Program-made: the position numbers and the translations under genes | Assembly: GCA_030374805.1 (NCBI GenBank) | Contig: JARGSG010000184.1 | Span: forward strand, 310,001-374,000 | DNA from: Gracilaria gracilis | Taxonomy: Eukaryota; Rhodophyta; Florideophyceae; Gracilariales; Gracilariaceae | Direction: 5' to 3' | DNA: 64,000 nucleotides | Notes under the pieces: generated by a model | Told to the model about the DNA's origin: nothing | Seen by the model: only the letters and a program-made list of their open reading frames with translations | Database searches by the model: none | Shown here: positions 1 to 10,179 of the stretch, piece by piece | Numbering within the stretch: position 1 is the stretch's first letter | How the letters are laid out: the number at the start of each line of letters is the position of its first letter

Positions 1-3000
1 GGGGTACTCAAAATAAACCTTCTCCGCTTTGATGTCGCCCTGCACAGAAGCCCTCTTCTCTCCGTCGGGCGACGTGGGGTCGATCGTACTTGTGCGGTCA
101 ATCAAGCGATAGACTTCAGTAGCTCCAATCTTCGAAGCGGCAACATCTGGGGCAAAGATGGATATGTTTCCTAGAGTGATTGCAGCAAAGAGAATAGCCA
201 TGGAAGACAAAAGCATCTCTTGGAAGGTGCAGTGTCCCTGTTCAACGAAGTCGCCGCCAGCTTTAAAGGTAGCATACCATATGATAAACTGGCAGAACTC
301 GGAGAAGCCGAATGCCATTCCAGTGAAAAGGGCCTTTCTTCGCTTGGCATTGACCGTCTGATTAATGCCATTGTGATAACGATCAACAAAGTAGTCCTCG
401 ATGCCAAGACTACGAACTGTACCGACGTTGTCTACAGCCTCAGCAGCAAGGGTATTAGCCCTTGCGAAGTCTTTCTTAGCCCCCGAGTCAATACCTGCGG
501 AAGCCTGCATCTCGAAGTATCCACCAAGAGCAATCCCAGGGATGATGGCAAGGACGACTAATGTAAGGCGCCAGCAATTCACAAATGCGATAATAAGACC
601 CGCTAGCATAGACCCGAGAATGTTAACTCCCACTCCATAAAGATCACCAGTAAGACCTTTGACAGCGCCAGCATCTGCAGAAAGACGAGTAGTGAGTGCT
701 CCGAGAGAATTCTCTTCCATGTCAAAGTAACCAATTTCCTGACGAAGTAAAGACCTGAACGAAAGCTGGCGCAGCTTCTTAGTCAGCTTTTCACCAGAAA
801 CACCAAGAGCTGCATGTTGCAAGATGTTGCCAGCGAAAGCCATTGCCCCTAGGATGACGAATGAGAGCGCCCAGAATCGAACATCACCTGTTTCGTTCGT
901 TCCCAGCATGATCTCAATGAACTCTACAAGGGAAATTGAAGCAAGAGGCCAGACGACCCCACCTAACACAGCACCAGTGGTTCCAATGAGCATCAGCAAC
1001 CACTCGGAAGAGTTCATTTTCAACGTTCGCAAAAAGAGCCCCTTGTCCACGTCTGGACCTTTTTCTTCTTCTTCATCAACGGTGTCGATTCTCTTCGTTG
1101 TAGAATCCCCTTTGGTCTGGCTGACACTCAATGCATGGCCGCTGATCGCCGCCTGAGGTCCCACGTCTTCTTCGTCTTCATCAGAGTATGACTTCTTTTC
1201 TTCCTCCATCTTGGCTTTCTCCACCCTTTGCAATTCAATTAGCCCTCTGTAGAATCCTCCTTCCTTGCGAACAAGAGTATCATGGGGGCCTCGCTCGATA
1301 ACGTATCCATTCTGGACGCATGATATACTATCGGCGTTCCTAATAGTGCTCAAACGGTGGGCAATCGTGATCGTCGTCCTTCCGGTGGCAGCCTTATCAA
1401 GCGCATCTTGGACAATCCTTTCGCTAGCAGTGTCCAAACTGGCAGTCGACTCATCGAGGAGAAGGAGCTTTGGATCGCGAACCAGCGCTCTCGCAATACA
1501 TACACGCTGTTTTTGACCACCACTGAGCATTGCGCCCCTTTCTCCTAGCAAGGTATTGTACCCTTCGGGGAGCTTGGTGATGAACGAGTGCGCGTTGGCC
1601 ATCTTCGCGGCTTGGATAATCTGTTCGTCTGAGATGCTCTTCCTTCTAGCAACAATTCGACCTTGCTCGTTCTTCACAAACTCTAAACCTGCGCCAAGGG
1701 CTATGTTGTCCTTGATTGAAAGCATGAACAGGGATGGCATTTGTGACACGACCCCAATTTGCGACCGAAGCCATTTCACGTTGAGCTCACGCAGGTCGAC
1801 TCCGTCAAAGGTAATACGGCCGTTAATTGGGTCATAAAAGCGTTGAATGAGCCGAGCGACCGTGGACTTTCCAGACCCTGATTTACCACAGAAGGCCTCC
1901 GACGAACCGACCGGAATGTCCAGGTTGAAGTTGTTCAGTACAAACTCTGCTTGACCATCCTCAACGATGCGCTTGCGGTAGTTGAAGTCAACGTTCTCGA
2001 ATCGGATGTGACCCTCAACAGGGGTAGTAGGCACAATTCCATCTCCACTCGTGGGGTCGATCGGGCTCTGTCGATCAATGATCTCAAACACACGGGGGGC
2101 AGCCGCGCGCGCCACGCCGAACGATTTAAACGCCGGACCAGCAGTGCCGAGAGAGCTAGCGCCCAAAGTAATAGAAAAGAACACGAGCAGTACATCACCA
2201 GCCGACATCTCTTCGTTACGAACAAGTATAGAGCCATACCAAAATGCAAGTCCGTACGTGGACAATATTAGCAGCATACTCGTTCCAAGGCCTAGACCAG
2301 TTGCAACGGAAGCCTTCACAGCTGATCTATAAGCCTTCTCAAGCGAGGATTCATAACGCCTGGCTTCGTCCTCCTGACCACCGAAGGCAGTAACCGTACG
2401 AATGAGACCGAGGACTTCTGATGAGATTGCACCGGCCTGGCCGTACGCGCCGAGACCATCGCCTGTTGCTTCTGCGGAGGCATTACCGAAAGCCGCGCCC
2501 GCGATCATGAGCAAAGGTGTAACGGCGAGCACGACAAGTGTCAGCTTCCAGCCATATGCGAAGCCGATAATGATACCGACGATGAAGGTTGTAAGATATT
2601 GAACGGCGGTTGCGAGCTTGTCTCCGATACCAGCTTGAATGAGATTGACGTCGTTGACGACAATATGAGTGAGGGCACCAGCCTCATTGTCATCAAAGAA
2701 ATCACAATCCTGTGCTATGAGATTGTCAAAGAAACGTCGACGAAGATTGTTGCCCATACTATTGGCAGCGGTGAGGGCAAAGAAAAGCTGTCCGAAAGAA
2801 AGAGCAAAGGCGATAAACGCAACTATGAGGAAAAGATTGGTAGTATCCTCAAGGTCATTACTCAGAGAATCCGAAAATATAAGATCGCCATCTTCATTCG
2901 GATTGAGCACTTCACCAAAGTCATCAATGATACGCCCAAACAGAATGGTTAGAATGGGCAGAAGCGTGCCGTGTGCACTGGCGGAAATTACAGAAAGAAG

Positions 3001-3177
3001 AACCATAATCGTCTCTGTGCGAGTAGCATATCGAAACAAATGCCAGTACGGGACTGGGGGATACTTTGGTGGTTCGACATCCTTCTTCTTGTTCTTCTTC
3101 CATCTGAACATGGATAGCACAGATGGGGAGGATCTGCTATCCTCAGCCGATGAGGACTCTGCAAGCGTATCGGCCAT
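1..3177 (-). CDS. ABC transporter, ABCB/P-glycoprotein (MDR) type, partial
   Basis: This is a full-size ABCB exporter (TMD1-NBD1-TMD2-NBD2) that uses ATP to move hydrophobic compounds across a membrane. From the ATG at 3177 one uninterrupted frame of 1059 codons reaches the window edge, so no intron is needed. A cytosolic N-terminus is followed by the first six-helix membrane domain. Walker A (GKSGSGK) lies near 1870-1890 and the signature LSGGQ near residue 551, which is the usual place in this family. An acidic linker comes next (about 1030-1200), then the second membrane domain. The frame leaves the window at the first strand of NBD2, so roughly 200-250 residues are missing. Substrate and membrane cannot be read from sequence. 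The gene is divergent from RPC3, sharing a 0.9-kb intergenic region. Confidence 0.93.
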   Translation of the reverse strand, partial: MADTLAESSSAEDSRSSPSVLSMFRWKKNKKKDVEPPKYPPVPYWHLFRYATRTETIMVLLSVISASAHGTLLPILTILFGRIIDDFGEVLNPNEDGDLIFSDSLSNDLEDTTNLFLIVAFIAFALSFGQLFFALTAANSMGNNLRRRFFDNLIAQDCDFFDDNEAGALTHIVVNDVNLIQAGIGDKLATAVQYLTTFIVGIIIGFAYGWKLTLVVLAVTPLLMIAGAAFGNASAEATGDGLGAYGQAGAISSEVLGLIRTVTAFGGQEDEARRYESSLEKAYRSAVKASVATGLGLGTSMLLILSTYGLAFWYGSILVRNEEMSAGDVLLVFFSITLGASSLGTAGPAFKSFGVARAAAPRVFEIIDRQSPIDPTSGDGIVPTTPVEGHIRFENVDFNYRKRIVEDGQAEFVLNNFNLDIPVGSSEAFCGKSGSGKSTVARLIQRFYDPINGRITFDGVDLRELNVKWLRSQIGVVSQMPSLFMLSIKDNIALGAGLEFVKNEQGRIVARRKSISDEQIIQAAKMANAHSFITKLPEGYNTLLGERGAMLSGGQKQRVCIARALVRDPKLLLLDESTASLDTASERIVQDALDKAATGRTTITIAHRLSTIRNADSISCVQNGYVIERGPHDTLVRKEGGFYRGLIELQRVEKAKMEEEKKSYSDEDEEDVGPQAAISGHALSVSQTKGDSTTKRIDTVDEEEEKGPDVDKGLFLRTLKMNSSEWLLMLIGTTGAVLGGVVWPLASISLVEFIEIMLGTNETGDVRFWALSFVILGAMAFAGNILQHAALGVSGEKLTKKLRQLSFRSLLRQEIGYFDMEENSLGALTTRLSADAGAVKGLTGDLYGVGVNILGSMLAGLIIAFVNCWRLTLVVLAIIPGIALGGYFEMQASAGIDSGAKKDFARANTLAAEAVDNVGTVRSLGIEDYFVDRYHNGINQTVNAKRRKALFTGMAFGFSEFCQFIIWYATFKAGGDFVEQGHCTFQEMLLSSMAILFAAITLGNISIFAPDVAASKIGATEVYRLIDRTSTIDPTSPDGEKRASVQGDIKAEKVYFEYP

Positions 3178-4081
3178 AGTGAGAAACGGAGCTGCGCAAG
3201 ACTGACGATGTGGCACTGGAGCGATAGAGAAGCAATCGAGTATTGACAAAGCAGCTTATATAGCGTGAGGCGAGTACGTGTTGCATAGAAACTGAGCTCA
3301 ACTCAAGCCAACAGTGCTGCGCTGCGCGTCTCCTCCAAGCAGGCGACGAACGCGACACCACTCACACGCGACAACGGCTCCAAAGGCAGCTCGTCTGCTC
3401 GCGAACGCCACTCAGTTGATGCGGCTTGTCTGCTGCACGCCGGCCATGGGAAAAGCCGACGTTCACGGGAAATGATATCCTCGATATCTGCAGTTACAAC
3501 TCCATTACAATCGCAACCAGCTTGGCATGATACGTTCGTTGAGATTGCTATGGCACTTTCTCTCACGCCGATTGGCCGACTGCGAAATGCACGAGGCACG
3601 TGTGCAGTGCACACGGTGCACACAACGGCCTGCCCGCATTCATCATTCACAGCGCGCGCATGCAATAAAGAGCTCCACCAATGATATTTCGTTTCTTGGA
3701 GGAGCAAATTTTGCTATTATTACGCCTCCACAACGTGTCCACCTGGCACAGCGCTCGTTTTCCTCGCTTGGCTACCCTTGTAATCCCATATTTCGGCACG
3801 GGAAAGCGCTCCCGGTCACGTGCGGGCACTCATTAATTAACACAACCATGAACATAATATTATTGTTCAACATAATATGCATATTATGCGTCTGCTATGT
3901 GTCCAGCGCATACAGCGCACAGTTTGTTCTCACACGCGCAGCGAGTCGCTCGCGTTGTTTTTCGATTCGCCGCCACTGTCGCTCACCCACGACGGAGCGT
4001 CGCATCCGGGGCCCGAGCGTCTGCGCGCACAACGCACGGCGGGCGCAAGATGTGTGCCGTCGTCCAACGCGCGGCTGCACG
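3178..4081. promoter_or_regulatory. Divergent intergenic region, ABC transporter / RPC3
   Basis: This 0.9-kb gap separates two divergently transcribed genes and must hold both promoters. It contains an AT-rich stretch at about 3850-3895 with repeated cataatat/atattatg words, and scattered GC-rich words. The RPC3 frame happens to stay open upstream to 3527, but that part has no family-like sequence. I see no recognisable gene in it. Confidence 0.4.
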
Positions 4082-5785
4082 ATGGTCCGACAGCATGAGG
4101 CGCTCGCGTGTGCCATAGCGCGTTATCACTTCAAGCCCATTGTGGCCGAGGTTGTTCGCCTTCTTTGTCTTCATCCGGGCTCCACGCTCGTCGCGCTCGC
4201 TCGTTTGGCGTCGCCGTACTTCGAGGCCGCTTGCGCGCGCAGTCAGAATCAACACCGCGTTGTTGGAGATCACCAGCGACTTGATTTCGTGCGTGATTCG
4301 CTCGCCGTGCTGTGTCAGCATGGTATTGTGCTCCACGACGAGCTGCTTAACTTGCAGATTTCGAAGCGCAATCCGTTGAGCAATGGCGCTTCACCTCTGT
4401 TCAATCCACGCACCCGCATTCAGTATTATTGCGATGTGAACGTGCTGCTGTATAGACCTCGTATCCCGTTGTATCTTGGCTTTGCTCGCCGGCGCTTTGG
4501 CGAGTTTGGTCATGCTGTTCTCTCTGCTTTGCTGGAGAGAGGACGACTCACTTCCGCCCAGCTTTTTAAATGCACTTTGGCCCCAAAGATGGCCGAGTTT
4601 GGTATTTCAGAAGCCGCCGTTCAGGCCTGTCTCATCGACATGGTTCAATCCGGCGTTGTACATTGGTGCGGGAAGCGCAAAAGACGCTCATCCTTACGGG
4701 CCAAACTCCAAATCCAAAAGGAAGAAGCAACCGTAGAGTCCGTTGGCTCAAAGCGGCCCAACCCGGATGTTGTGCACTACGACGACGATTACGATGAAGA
4801 TGACTACGACGATGAGGATGACAATCGGGAGCGTATTCAGATCGGTCGGGGTGATAATATGCGATCCGTCATCGTGCCGGACAAGGACAATGACATCGAT
4901 ATCTGGGGTGTGTGTTATTGGCATCTCAATCGTGAGTTTCGGAATGAATGCTGTCTCATGGTGGTTGGAACTCGCGTTAGAAGCGAACTATGTGTACAAA
5001 TATTGCGAGTAGGCTTGCAAATTGCATTGTCAAGAGAGGATTGTCAACAACCTTCGGATGATATGGAAACCGCTGAGGTCCATACGGATGATATCAAGAA
5101 GGGCTTAGAAGAGTTTGATTTGTTCGTTAGCGCACAGGAGTTTTGGAATGCCGCGCTAGTCCTCGCGAAGCATGACCCGCCGATAGTTCTGGCCGTTCCC
5201 CCACACGCGCCTACACACTTGAAGTTCGTCCCAGGAAGACTAGTCGCAGAAACTCGTCAAAAAACTGCGGAAGAGTTCATCATGAGCAGATTTGGTAGTA
5301 CGGGGAGGCGCATCTTCCGAGCATTGGCTTTGGAAGGTGCTATGGAGGAGAAAATGCTTGCCGAGAAATGTATGCAACCGCTTAAAGTTGTGCGAGAACA
5401 TTTGTTTCGTATGTATCAGGATCGTGTCATAGTCACTCAAGAGGTGCCCCGTTCGAATGACCAGCAACGAGCCAGCAACTGGTTTTATCTGTGGAAGGTG
5501 AACACGTTTTCAATTCACCGCTCTTTACTCGAGGTGATGTACAAAACTTTGCTAAACCTGTTTCTGCAGTTTGAGATGTTGGACAAGGACAGCAAAACCC
5601 CCGAAGAGCAGAAGAAATTAAGGAATCGCGAAACGCTTCTTGTTTCCAGTATTCTAAGAGTGGACCAATCCGTCATGGTTATGAGAGATTTCGGTCCCAT
5701 TACTGCCGTGTACTTTCCCTCAAAGTATGAAGTACTTGATGGGTACATAATACACAGTAAAAAGCGGCGGCGAAGGGTTACGTGA
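4082..5785 (+). CDS. RPC3: DNA-directed RNA polymerase III subunit RPC3 (RPC82/C62)
   Basis: RPC3 is a winged-helix subunit of the Pol III RPC3-RPC6-RPC7 subcomplex, which works in initiation on tRNA, 5S and U6 genes in the nucleus. The 567-residue product matches the family along its length. It has an N-terminal winged helix (HYHFKPIVAEVVRLL-like start), the conserved YCDVNVLLYRPRIPLYLGFARRRFGE segment, an acidic linker (about residues 230-255), and the I-W-V-N-x-E-F-R block. The C-terminal FGSTGRRIFRAL and WFYLWKVN blocks end in a leucine-rich segment. The start at 4082 is chosen because homology begins there; the frame is open upstream to 3527 but that part looks like flank. There are no introns. 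Confidence 0.93.
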   Translation: MVRQHEALACAIARYHFKPIVAEVVRLLCLHPGSTLVALARLASPYFEAACARSQNQHRVVGDHQRLDFVRDSLAVLCQHGIVLHDELLNLQISKRNPLSNGASPLFNPRTRIQYYCDVNVLLYRPRIPLYLGFARRRFGEFGHAVLSALLERGRLTSAQLFKCTLAPKMAEFGISEAAVQACLIDMVQSGVVHWCGKRKRRSSLRAKLQIQKEEATVESVGSKRPNPDVVHYDDDYDEDDYDDEDDNRERIQIGRGDNMRSVIVPDKDNDIDIWGVCYWHLNREFRNECCLMVVGTRVRSELCVQILRVGLQIALSREDCQQPSDDMETAEVHTDDIKKGLEEFDLFVSAQEFWNAALVLAKHDPPIVLAVPPHAPTHLKFVPGRLVAETRQKTAEEFIMSRFGSTGRRIFRALALEGAMEEKMLAEKCMQPLKVVREHLFRMYQDRVIVTQEVPRSNDQQRASNWFYLWKVNTFSIHRSLLEVMYKTLLNLFLQFEMLDKDSKTPEEQKKLRNRETLLVSSILRVDQSVMVMRDFGPITAVYFPSKYEVLDGYIIHSKKRRRRVT

Positions 5786-5896
5786 ACAGCTCATGGATGC
5801 CATGGTCAGACGCGTCGACTTACGCACTAGGTTTTTTTCTCTCGAAATAGCATGAAGCACATAAAGGGAATCTGCGGTAGTGGTTAGCAGTTCCCT

Positions 5897-6934
5897 TCAT
5901 GGTGCTCTGGATAGTGCGGAAACTGCTAAGCGATCCGCTGCTTCATTGCCAGGGATGCCCACGTGACTTTTCACCCATACCACCACCACCTTAACCCCAA
6001 TTCTGAGCAATGCTCTTCTATTGCTATCAATGGCTAACCACAATTCCTTGTTTTTCACCGCTGTCCCAGACGCAGTCTTCCAGTTGGCTTTCCTCCAACC
6101 TGGAAGCCATGAGTCCATACCATTTTTTGTGTACTAGATCGGAAATCGTGTTAGAACAAATGTCAAACACGCACGCAAGAAAATAAGACGCAATTGAACG
6201 CAACATACCTTTGAGTCAGTGTAGATGTTTACGGTGCCGTTCCTTGCTACAAGACCGTGTTGGCGAATAATCTGCAGCGCCTCAATTACGGCTGTCATCT
6301 CAGCTCTTTGGTTTGTGGGATGATCTGTCAAAGGGTCCGATACATTGTACGGGCTGTCTTCCCCAAAATACACGCCATAACCTCCTTTGCACCCCACCCT
6401 TCCGTTATTGGCACATGCGCCATCTGTGTAAACCTCCAGATTTGGTGGGGCATCTGGAGGGGGATCAATTGCTTCAAGGAACTCTATATCGTCGCAATTG
6501 TCTTCGATAGCAGCGGAAACGGGCTGAGACGCAGTGTGACTAGAACGTTTTGAAGGTGTTGTACTCACGAAGGTATTTGCTTCGTCTAACGTCTTAAAAG
6601 ACTTGAATTTTGCGTTTGGCACTCCATTGACGTAAAGCTTGCACTCGTCCCATGAAGTTACTACGCCGGAAAAGCCTTCTCGTCCGTGTCGAACGGCATA
6701 GTACTTGCGTTTTTGTCGGGCATCCGAACCTCTTTTGAATTGGTTCATGTGCGGCCCAAGTTGAGTTGCTCCCTGATCCCTCTGATGCCTCCATGGTCTT
6801 TTCCTTCTCGGCATCGCGGCCCACTCGAAGAGATGAAGCCGTCTTTGGAACACGCGTTGCAATGGGGAGGCCGAAATGAAGGTTGGTTGAACGGAAGACC
6901 ACTGCGTGATGTTCCTGACAAGAGTCTTAAACAT
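5897..6934 (-). CDS. RNH1: Ribonuclease H1 with N-terminal hybrid-binding domain (one intron)
   Basis: The enzyme cleaves RNA in RNA:DNA hybrids and removes R-loops and primers. It has two exons: 6934-6209 (242 codons) and 6133-5897 (78 codons and stop). The 75-nt intron 6208-6134 has a GTATG donor and CTAG acceptor at phase 0. The protein is 320 residues. The hybrid-binding domain is at about 78-123 (YYAVRHGREGFSGVV). The RNase H domain is at about 165-318 with the carboxylates D171 (YTDGA), E212 (RAEM), D240 (TDSK) and D309 (EAADRLA), plus H299. The first 40 residues are rich in R, S and hydrophobics without acids until E37, like a mitochondrial presequence. M41 is followed by a basic PRRKRPWRHQR patch. 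The intron falls right after the TDSK carboxylate motif. Confidence 0.92.
6134..6208 (-). other. Spliceosomal intron of the RNase H1 gene
   Basis: A 75-nt intron is required to join TDSK to YTKNG, which restores the family alignment. The donor is AAG|GTATGT and the acceptor CTAG|TAC, phase 0. It is the only intron I find in the window, which shows how intron-poor this genome is. Confidence 0.85.
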
Positions 6935-7360
6935 ATAGGAAGGCTGCTGTGTGGGATGAAGAGGGCCTTGCTCTCCAACAGATTGCTTCAGCGGCAGATT
7001 CCATCACCATCAACGCTAAACGGATGCCTGATGAGGAGAGCTGCTCCATGGCCACGTTGTGTTTGAACTTGTGACCAGAAGCACTTCGCGGCCACGCAGC
7101 CAGGTCTTGTAGATATAAAGTTTTAGGTTAGACTCCAACCGTTGGAGCACACGTTGACAGCCGCCAGTGGACATTTGCCAGGCGCTGTAAGCAACGAACC
7201 AGATTGTAAATCCATTTCCATTTTTCAGGGCCCCTGTTGCGCAAACGCTGAGTTTGCATCGCGTCCAAGCAGCTGTTCGCACCTAGACATTTGTAACTCC
7301 AGCACAAACTTGCGTTTACAACCTTCGCACTGGGAGTTTCTCTTCGGAGGAATCCTCGTC
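6935..7360. promoter_or_regulatory. Divergent intergenic region, RNase H1 / CWC15
   Basis: This 426-bp gap lies between two divergent starts. The CWC15 frame stays open upstream to 7142, but the leading sequence does not look like the family, which begins with MTTA. I see no other gene or clear promoter element. Confidence 0.35.
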
Positions 7361-8194
7361 ATGACAACCGCACACCGCGCAACATGGAAGGCCGCAAGAG
7401 GCGGGCTGCAGGAGGAAGGGAGCTTTCGGTTGCACGCTCCGTCGGCGGCGGTGTCCGGAAAGGACGCGCCCACCGAGCGAAACTTGAAGAAACGGCACTT
7501 CACGCTCGACGATGCGTCGCGTGATGAAATGCGGGTACAAATTGAGGATGGTGCCGAAAAGCTCAGTAAGAGGCCGCGCCGTTCGCGCTTCGGACCAACA
7601 CCCGAAGTAGATGCTACGGCAAATGAGGGCGATGGCGGTGGGACACCGAAGCTCTTACCTCCTCCTAGAGACGCTGCGTTGGACACAGGTGATGGGAAAG
7701 AAAATAGCAAGCGTGAACGTGGCGCTGTTGATAATCCGGGCGTGTCTGCAACACCGGAGGGTGAAGAACCCGATCACGTCCGCGAAGAGAAAGAATCCGA
7801 AGAACCTCAGGACGATTCAGGAGACGAATCCGACGAATCCGACGAGGATGAAGCCGAGCTCCTAGCGGAGCTTGAGCGCATTCGGAAAGAACGTGAATTT
7901 GAGAGAGCGAAAAAACAAGCCGAGGACCAAGAGCGGTTAGAACGGGAGGAGACTACAAAGGCGGCATCTGAGAACCCGTTGCTGTCGAATTTGGCCAACT
8001 TTAATGACGAAATCAGCGAAACTGCTAGTATTGCGACGGGCAGTGTCCCGGCTTTCGCCGTGAGAAGACGGTGGGACGATGATGTGGTGTTCCGTAATCA
8101 GGCAAGAGGTGAACGCAAGCAAAGGCCAAGATTTCTGAACGATACAATCCGAAACGACTTTCACAGGAGGTTCATGAGGCAATACATGCGATAG
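7361..8194 (+). CDS. CWC15: Pre-mRNA-splicing factor CWC15 (Cwf15/Cwc15)
   Basis: CWC15 is a core component of the Prp19/NTC-associated spliceosome. The 277-residue product has the family's two hallmarks. The N-terminus is MTTAHRATWKAARGG, and the C-terminus has VRRRWDDDVVFRNQARG followed by RFLNDTIRNDFHRRFMRQYMR. Between them are a low-complexity region with basic clusters (KRPRRSRFG), an acidic DESDESDEDEAELLAELE run, and a charged coiled coil (about 170-205) as in other CWC15 proteins. The start is set by the conserved MTTA. There is no intron. A complete splicing factor in a genome with so few introns agrees with the single intron seen in the neighbouring RNase H1 gene. Confidence 0.94.
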   Translation: MTTAHRATWKAARGGLQEEGSFRLHAPSAAVSGKDAPTERNLKKRHFTLDDASRDEMRVQIEDGAEKLSKRPRRSRFGPTPEVDATANEGDGGGTPKLLPPPRDAALDTGDGKENSKRERGAVDNPGVSATPEGEEPDHVREEKESEEPQDDSGDESDESDEDEAELLAELERIRKEREFERAKKQAEDQERLEREETTKAASENPLLSNLANFNDEISETASIATGSVPAFAVRRRWDDDVVFRNQARGERKQRPRFLNDTIRNDFHRRFMRQYMR

Positions 8195-8688
8195 CGTTAA
8201 TCTCCATACTAGGGGTAATGTTACCCTTAACTTTAAGCTATTATGTAGTTGGCGTCAATTACAAGCTGCGGATCAGAGTACCAAGGGTTATCTCCTGGGC
8301 TCACAGATATTTTTGATGTAGTAGTTAGCGCAATGTAGTCGGTGAAGGTCACAGCTTGAATTGTTGCGCTCTCATGAACATGGCCAGGGTGGTATGGTTA
8401 TGAGACATGCAAGGAAGCAGGCAACTACAAGGTAGTACAAGCGGGCTTTATTCAAAATACTGAGGATGAGCCAGGGGATTGGGTGTAAAGTTTTGAAGAC
8501 GGACTCGTAAGAGCTACAGTTTTCTACAAGTTATATGTGCAATCAACAGTTGATAATTTGTCTCCTCAGATCGAATCAAAACGATCGCTCCGGGTGATCA
8601 AGATGCATTGAAACGTACACGTAAGAGTGAACATTGACGATAAAGATTGTAGCGTATCGTGAAGACAGGGAAACGATACTTGTATGCG
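8195..8688. other. Convergent 3' flanks of CWC15 and the kinase
   Basis: This 494-bp gap between two convergent genes is AT-rich, as expected of 3' UTR and terminator sequence. I see no gene, repeat or RNA in it. Confidence 0.4.
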
Positions 8689-10023
8689 CTATTGCTGTTG
8701 CTGATCAAGGGATCCTAGAGAGGTACGCATAAGTAAATTCTTTGTACGGCTGGTGAGCGAGAGTTGCCGTCGTGCTCGAGGCACAGAATCGGTGTTGTCA
8801 GTATGTGATCTCGACGTGATAAAGTCAAACGTAAGACGTCCTTCTCGCCGTGATGCAAAGCCTTCCAACAAGCCCCTTGGTCGCTCTACGGAACCTTTTC
8901 TGCTGCCGTTTTGAGAGGAATTAGACTCGTCTTCAAGAGCGCAATGTTGATCATCTTGTAGTTGTTGATTCATATTTTGTCTACGAAACCAAAAGAATGA
9001 AGTGCTGTTTGGCGACTTGTGACTTGAACGTCGGCGTGATGCTAAACTAGGAGAACTTTGATTATGGCGATCAGAATGTGAACGACTGAACAGTGACTTG
9101 TGGGCGTGTGGAACCGAAAATGTACCCATTCTTCTAGCGGATGTGCGACCGTAGTCAGCAGCGTCTTGGTTCGGTTGAGGGTCCTTTTTCGCAGGTGGGG
9201 CGTGTTGTGCAGGCGACGGAGCAGGCTTTCCAGTAAGCCAGGGATGCAAGCTAACCTGCGCAACGGAGTAGCGTTTGGTAGGGTCCAAAGTGAGTAAGCG
9301 GGAGGTGAAATGCATGGCAGCGCGCGAAAGAGATTGCGGATATTCGACAATACCCTGCCTCATCATGGCGGTCATTAGCTGCCCATTGTTGTCGACGAAC
9401 GGATGTGCGCCGGTGAGAAGGATGTAGGCGAGAATTCCAAGCGTCCATGCATCAGCCTTTGCGCCGTCGTAACCGACGCCGTTTCCGTAGGTGACCTCCG
9501 GTGCGGAGTAGTAACTGGAGCCACACGAGGTTGTCATGAGGGAGTTGCGACGGATGAGGCCCGTGAGACCAAAGTCGATGATCTTGAGCGAGCGGTTCTG
9601 AACGTCGACGAGCACGTTGTCGGGTTTGAGGTCGCGATGGACGACACCGTTGCTGTGAAGATATGCGACAGCGTCAACTAGTTGGGTCATGTAGAGCCTA
9701 GCTTCCGATTCAGACAGGGGACCATTGGTGACAATGTCGAGCAACTCGCGGCCAGGGGCAATCTCCATGACGAGGAAAAGCTTGGTGTCACTCTGAATGG
9801 CTTCGACGAAGGCGACGATATTGGGATGCGACAGCTTGCGCAGCACAGCGGCTTCTCGACGGGCGTAGCGAGCCATGTCCATGTCCTCCAAGCTGTCCTT
9901 CCTCATGACCTTGACGGCGTAAAGATGGGCAGTATCGTCATCGACAGCCAGCATGACCTTGGAGAACATGCCGACGCCCAGCTCCTTGGTGAGTCGATAG
10001 CGACCCACCGTGCGCGTAGGCAT
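8689..10023 (-). CDS. Ser/Thr protein kinase, CAMK/SNF1-like
   Basis: This protein kinase is of the SNF1/CAMK-like class. Numbered from the chosen start (444 residues): the domain opens at GRYRLTKELGVGMFSKV, the ATP-binding Lys is K38 (AVKV), the catalytic loop is HRDLKPDN (D131), the metal site is DFG (D150), and SCGSSYYSAPE is the activation-loop end. The kinase domain ends near residue 265 (HPWL). The C-terminal 180 residues are Ser/Arg-rich with RRxS-like sites and no recognisable UBA, NAF or KA1 domain, so the substrate branch is open. A start at 10113 would add 30 residues (FVPRALAYTSVVAARFVSRR), possibly a targeting peptide; I prefer 10023 because kinases of this class start there. Confidence 0.88.
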   Translation of the reverse strand: MPTRTVGRYRLTKELGVGMFSKVMLAVDDDTAHLYAVKVMRKDSLEDMDMARYARREAAVLRKLSHPNIVAFVEAIQSDTKLFLVMEIAPGRELLDIVTNGPLSESEARLYMTQLVDAVAYLHSNGVVHRDLKPDNVLVDVQNRSLKIIDFGLTGLIRRNSLMTTSCGSSYYSAPEVTYGNGVGYDGAKADAWTLGILAYILLTGAHPFVDNNGQLMTAMMRQGIVEYPQSLSRAAMHFTSRLLTLDPTKRYSVAQVSLHPWLTGKPAPSPAQHAPPAKKDPQPNQDAADYGRTSARRMGTFSVPHAHKSLFSRSHSDRHNQSSPSLASRRRSSHKSPNSTSFFWFRRQNMNQQLQDDQHCALEDESNSSQNGSRKGSVERPRGLLEGFASRREGRLTFDFITSRSHTDNTDSVPRARRQLSLTSRTKNLLMRTSLGSLDQQQQ

Positions 10024-10120
10024 ATCGTAAAGACGGCGTGAGACAAAGCGCGCGGCGACGACAGACGTGTAGGCGAGCGCACGCGGCACGAACGAAGCGG
10101 CCGCCAAACACAAGCAGCGT

Positions 10121-10121
<1 letters not shown>

Positions 10122-10178
<57 letters not shown>
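10122..10178. repeat. (CAG)19 trinucleotide repeat upstream of the kinase
   Basis: Nineteen uninterrupted CAG units (57 bp) on the plus strand lie 9 bp upstream of the longest kinase frame and 99 bp upstream of the preferred start. In the kinase transcript this would read as CUG in the 5' UTR or promoter. A perfect run of this length is expected to vary in length between individuals. Confidence 0.95.

Positions 10179-10179
<1 letters not shown>

Noticed and set aside
3527-4081. Long N-terminal extension of RPC3
   Set aside because: The frame is open but the sequence is unlike RPC3 proteins and lies in the divergent promoter; the family start fits 4082.
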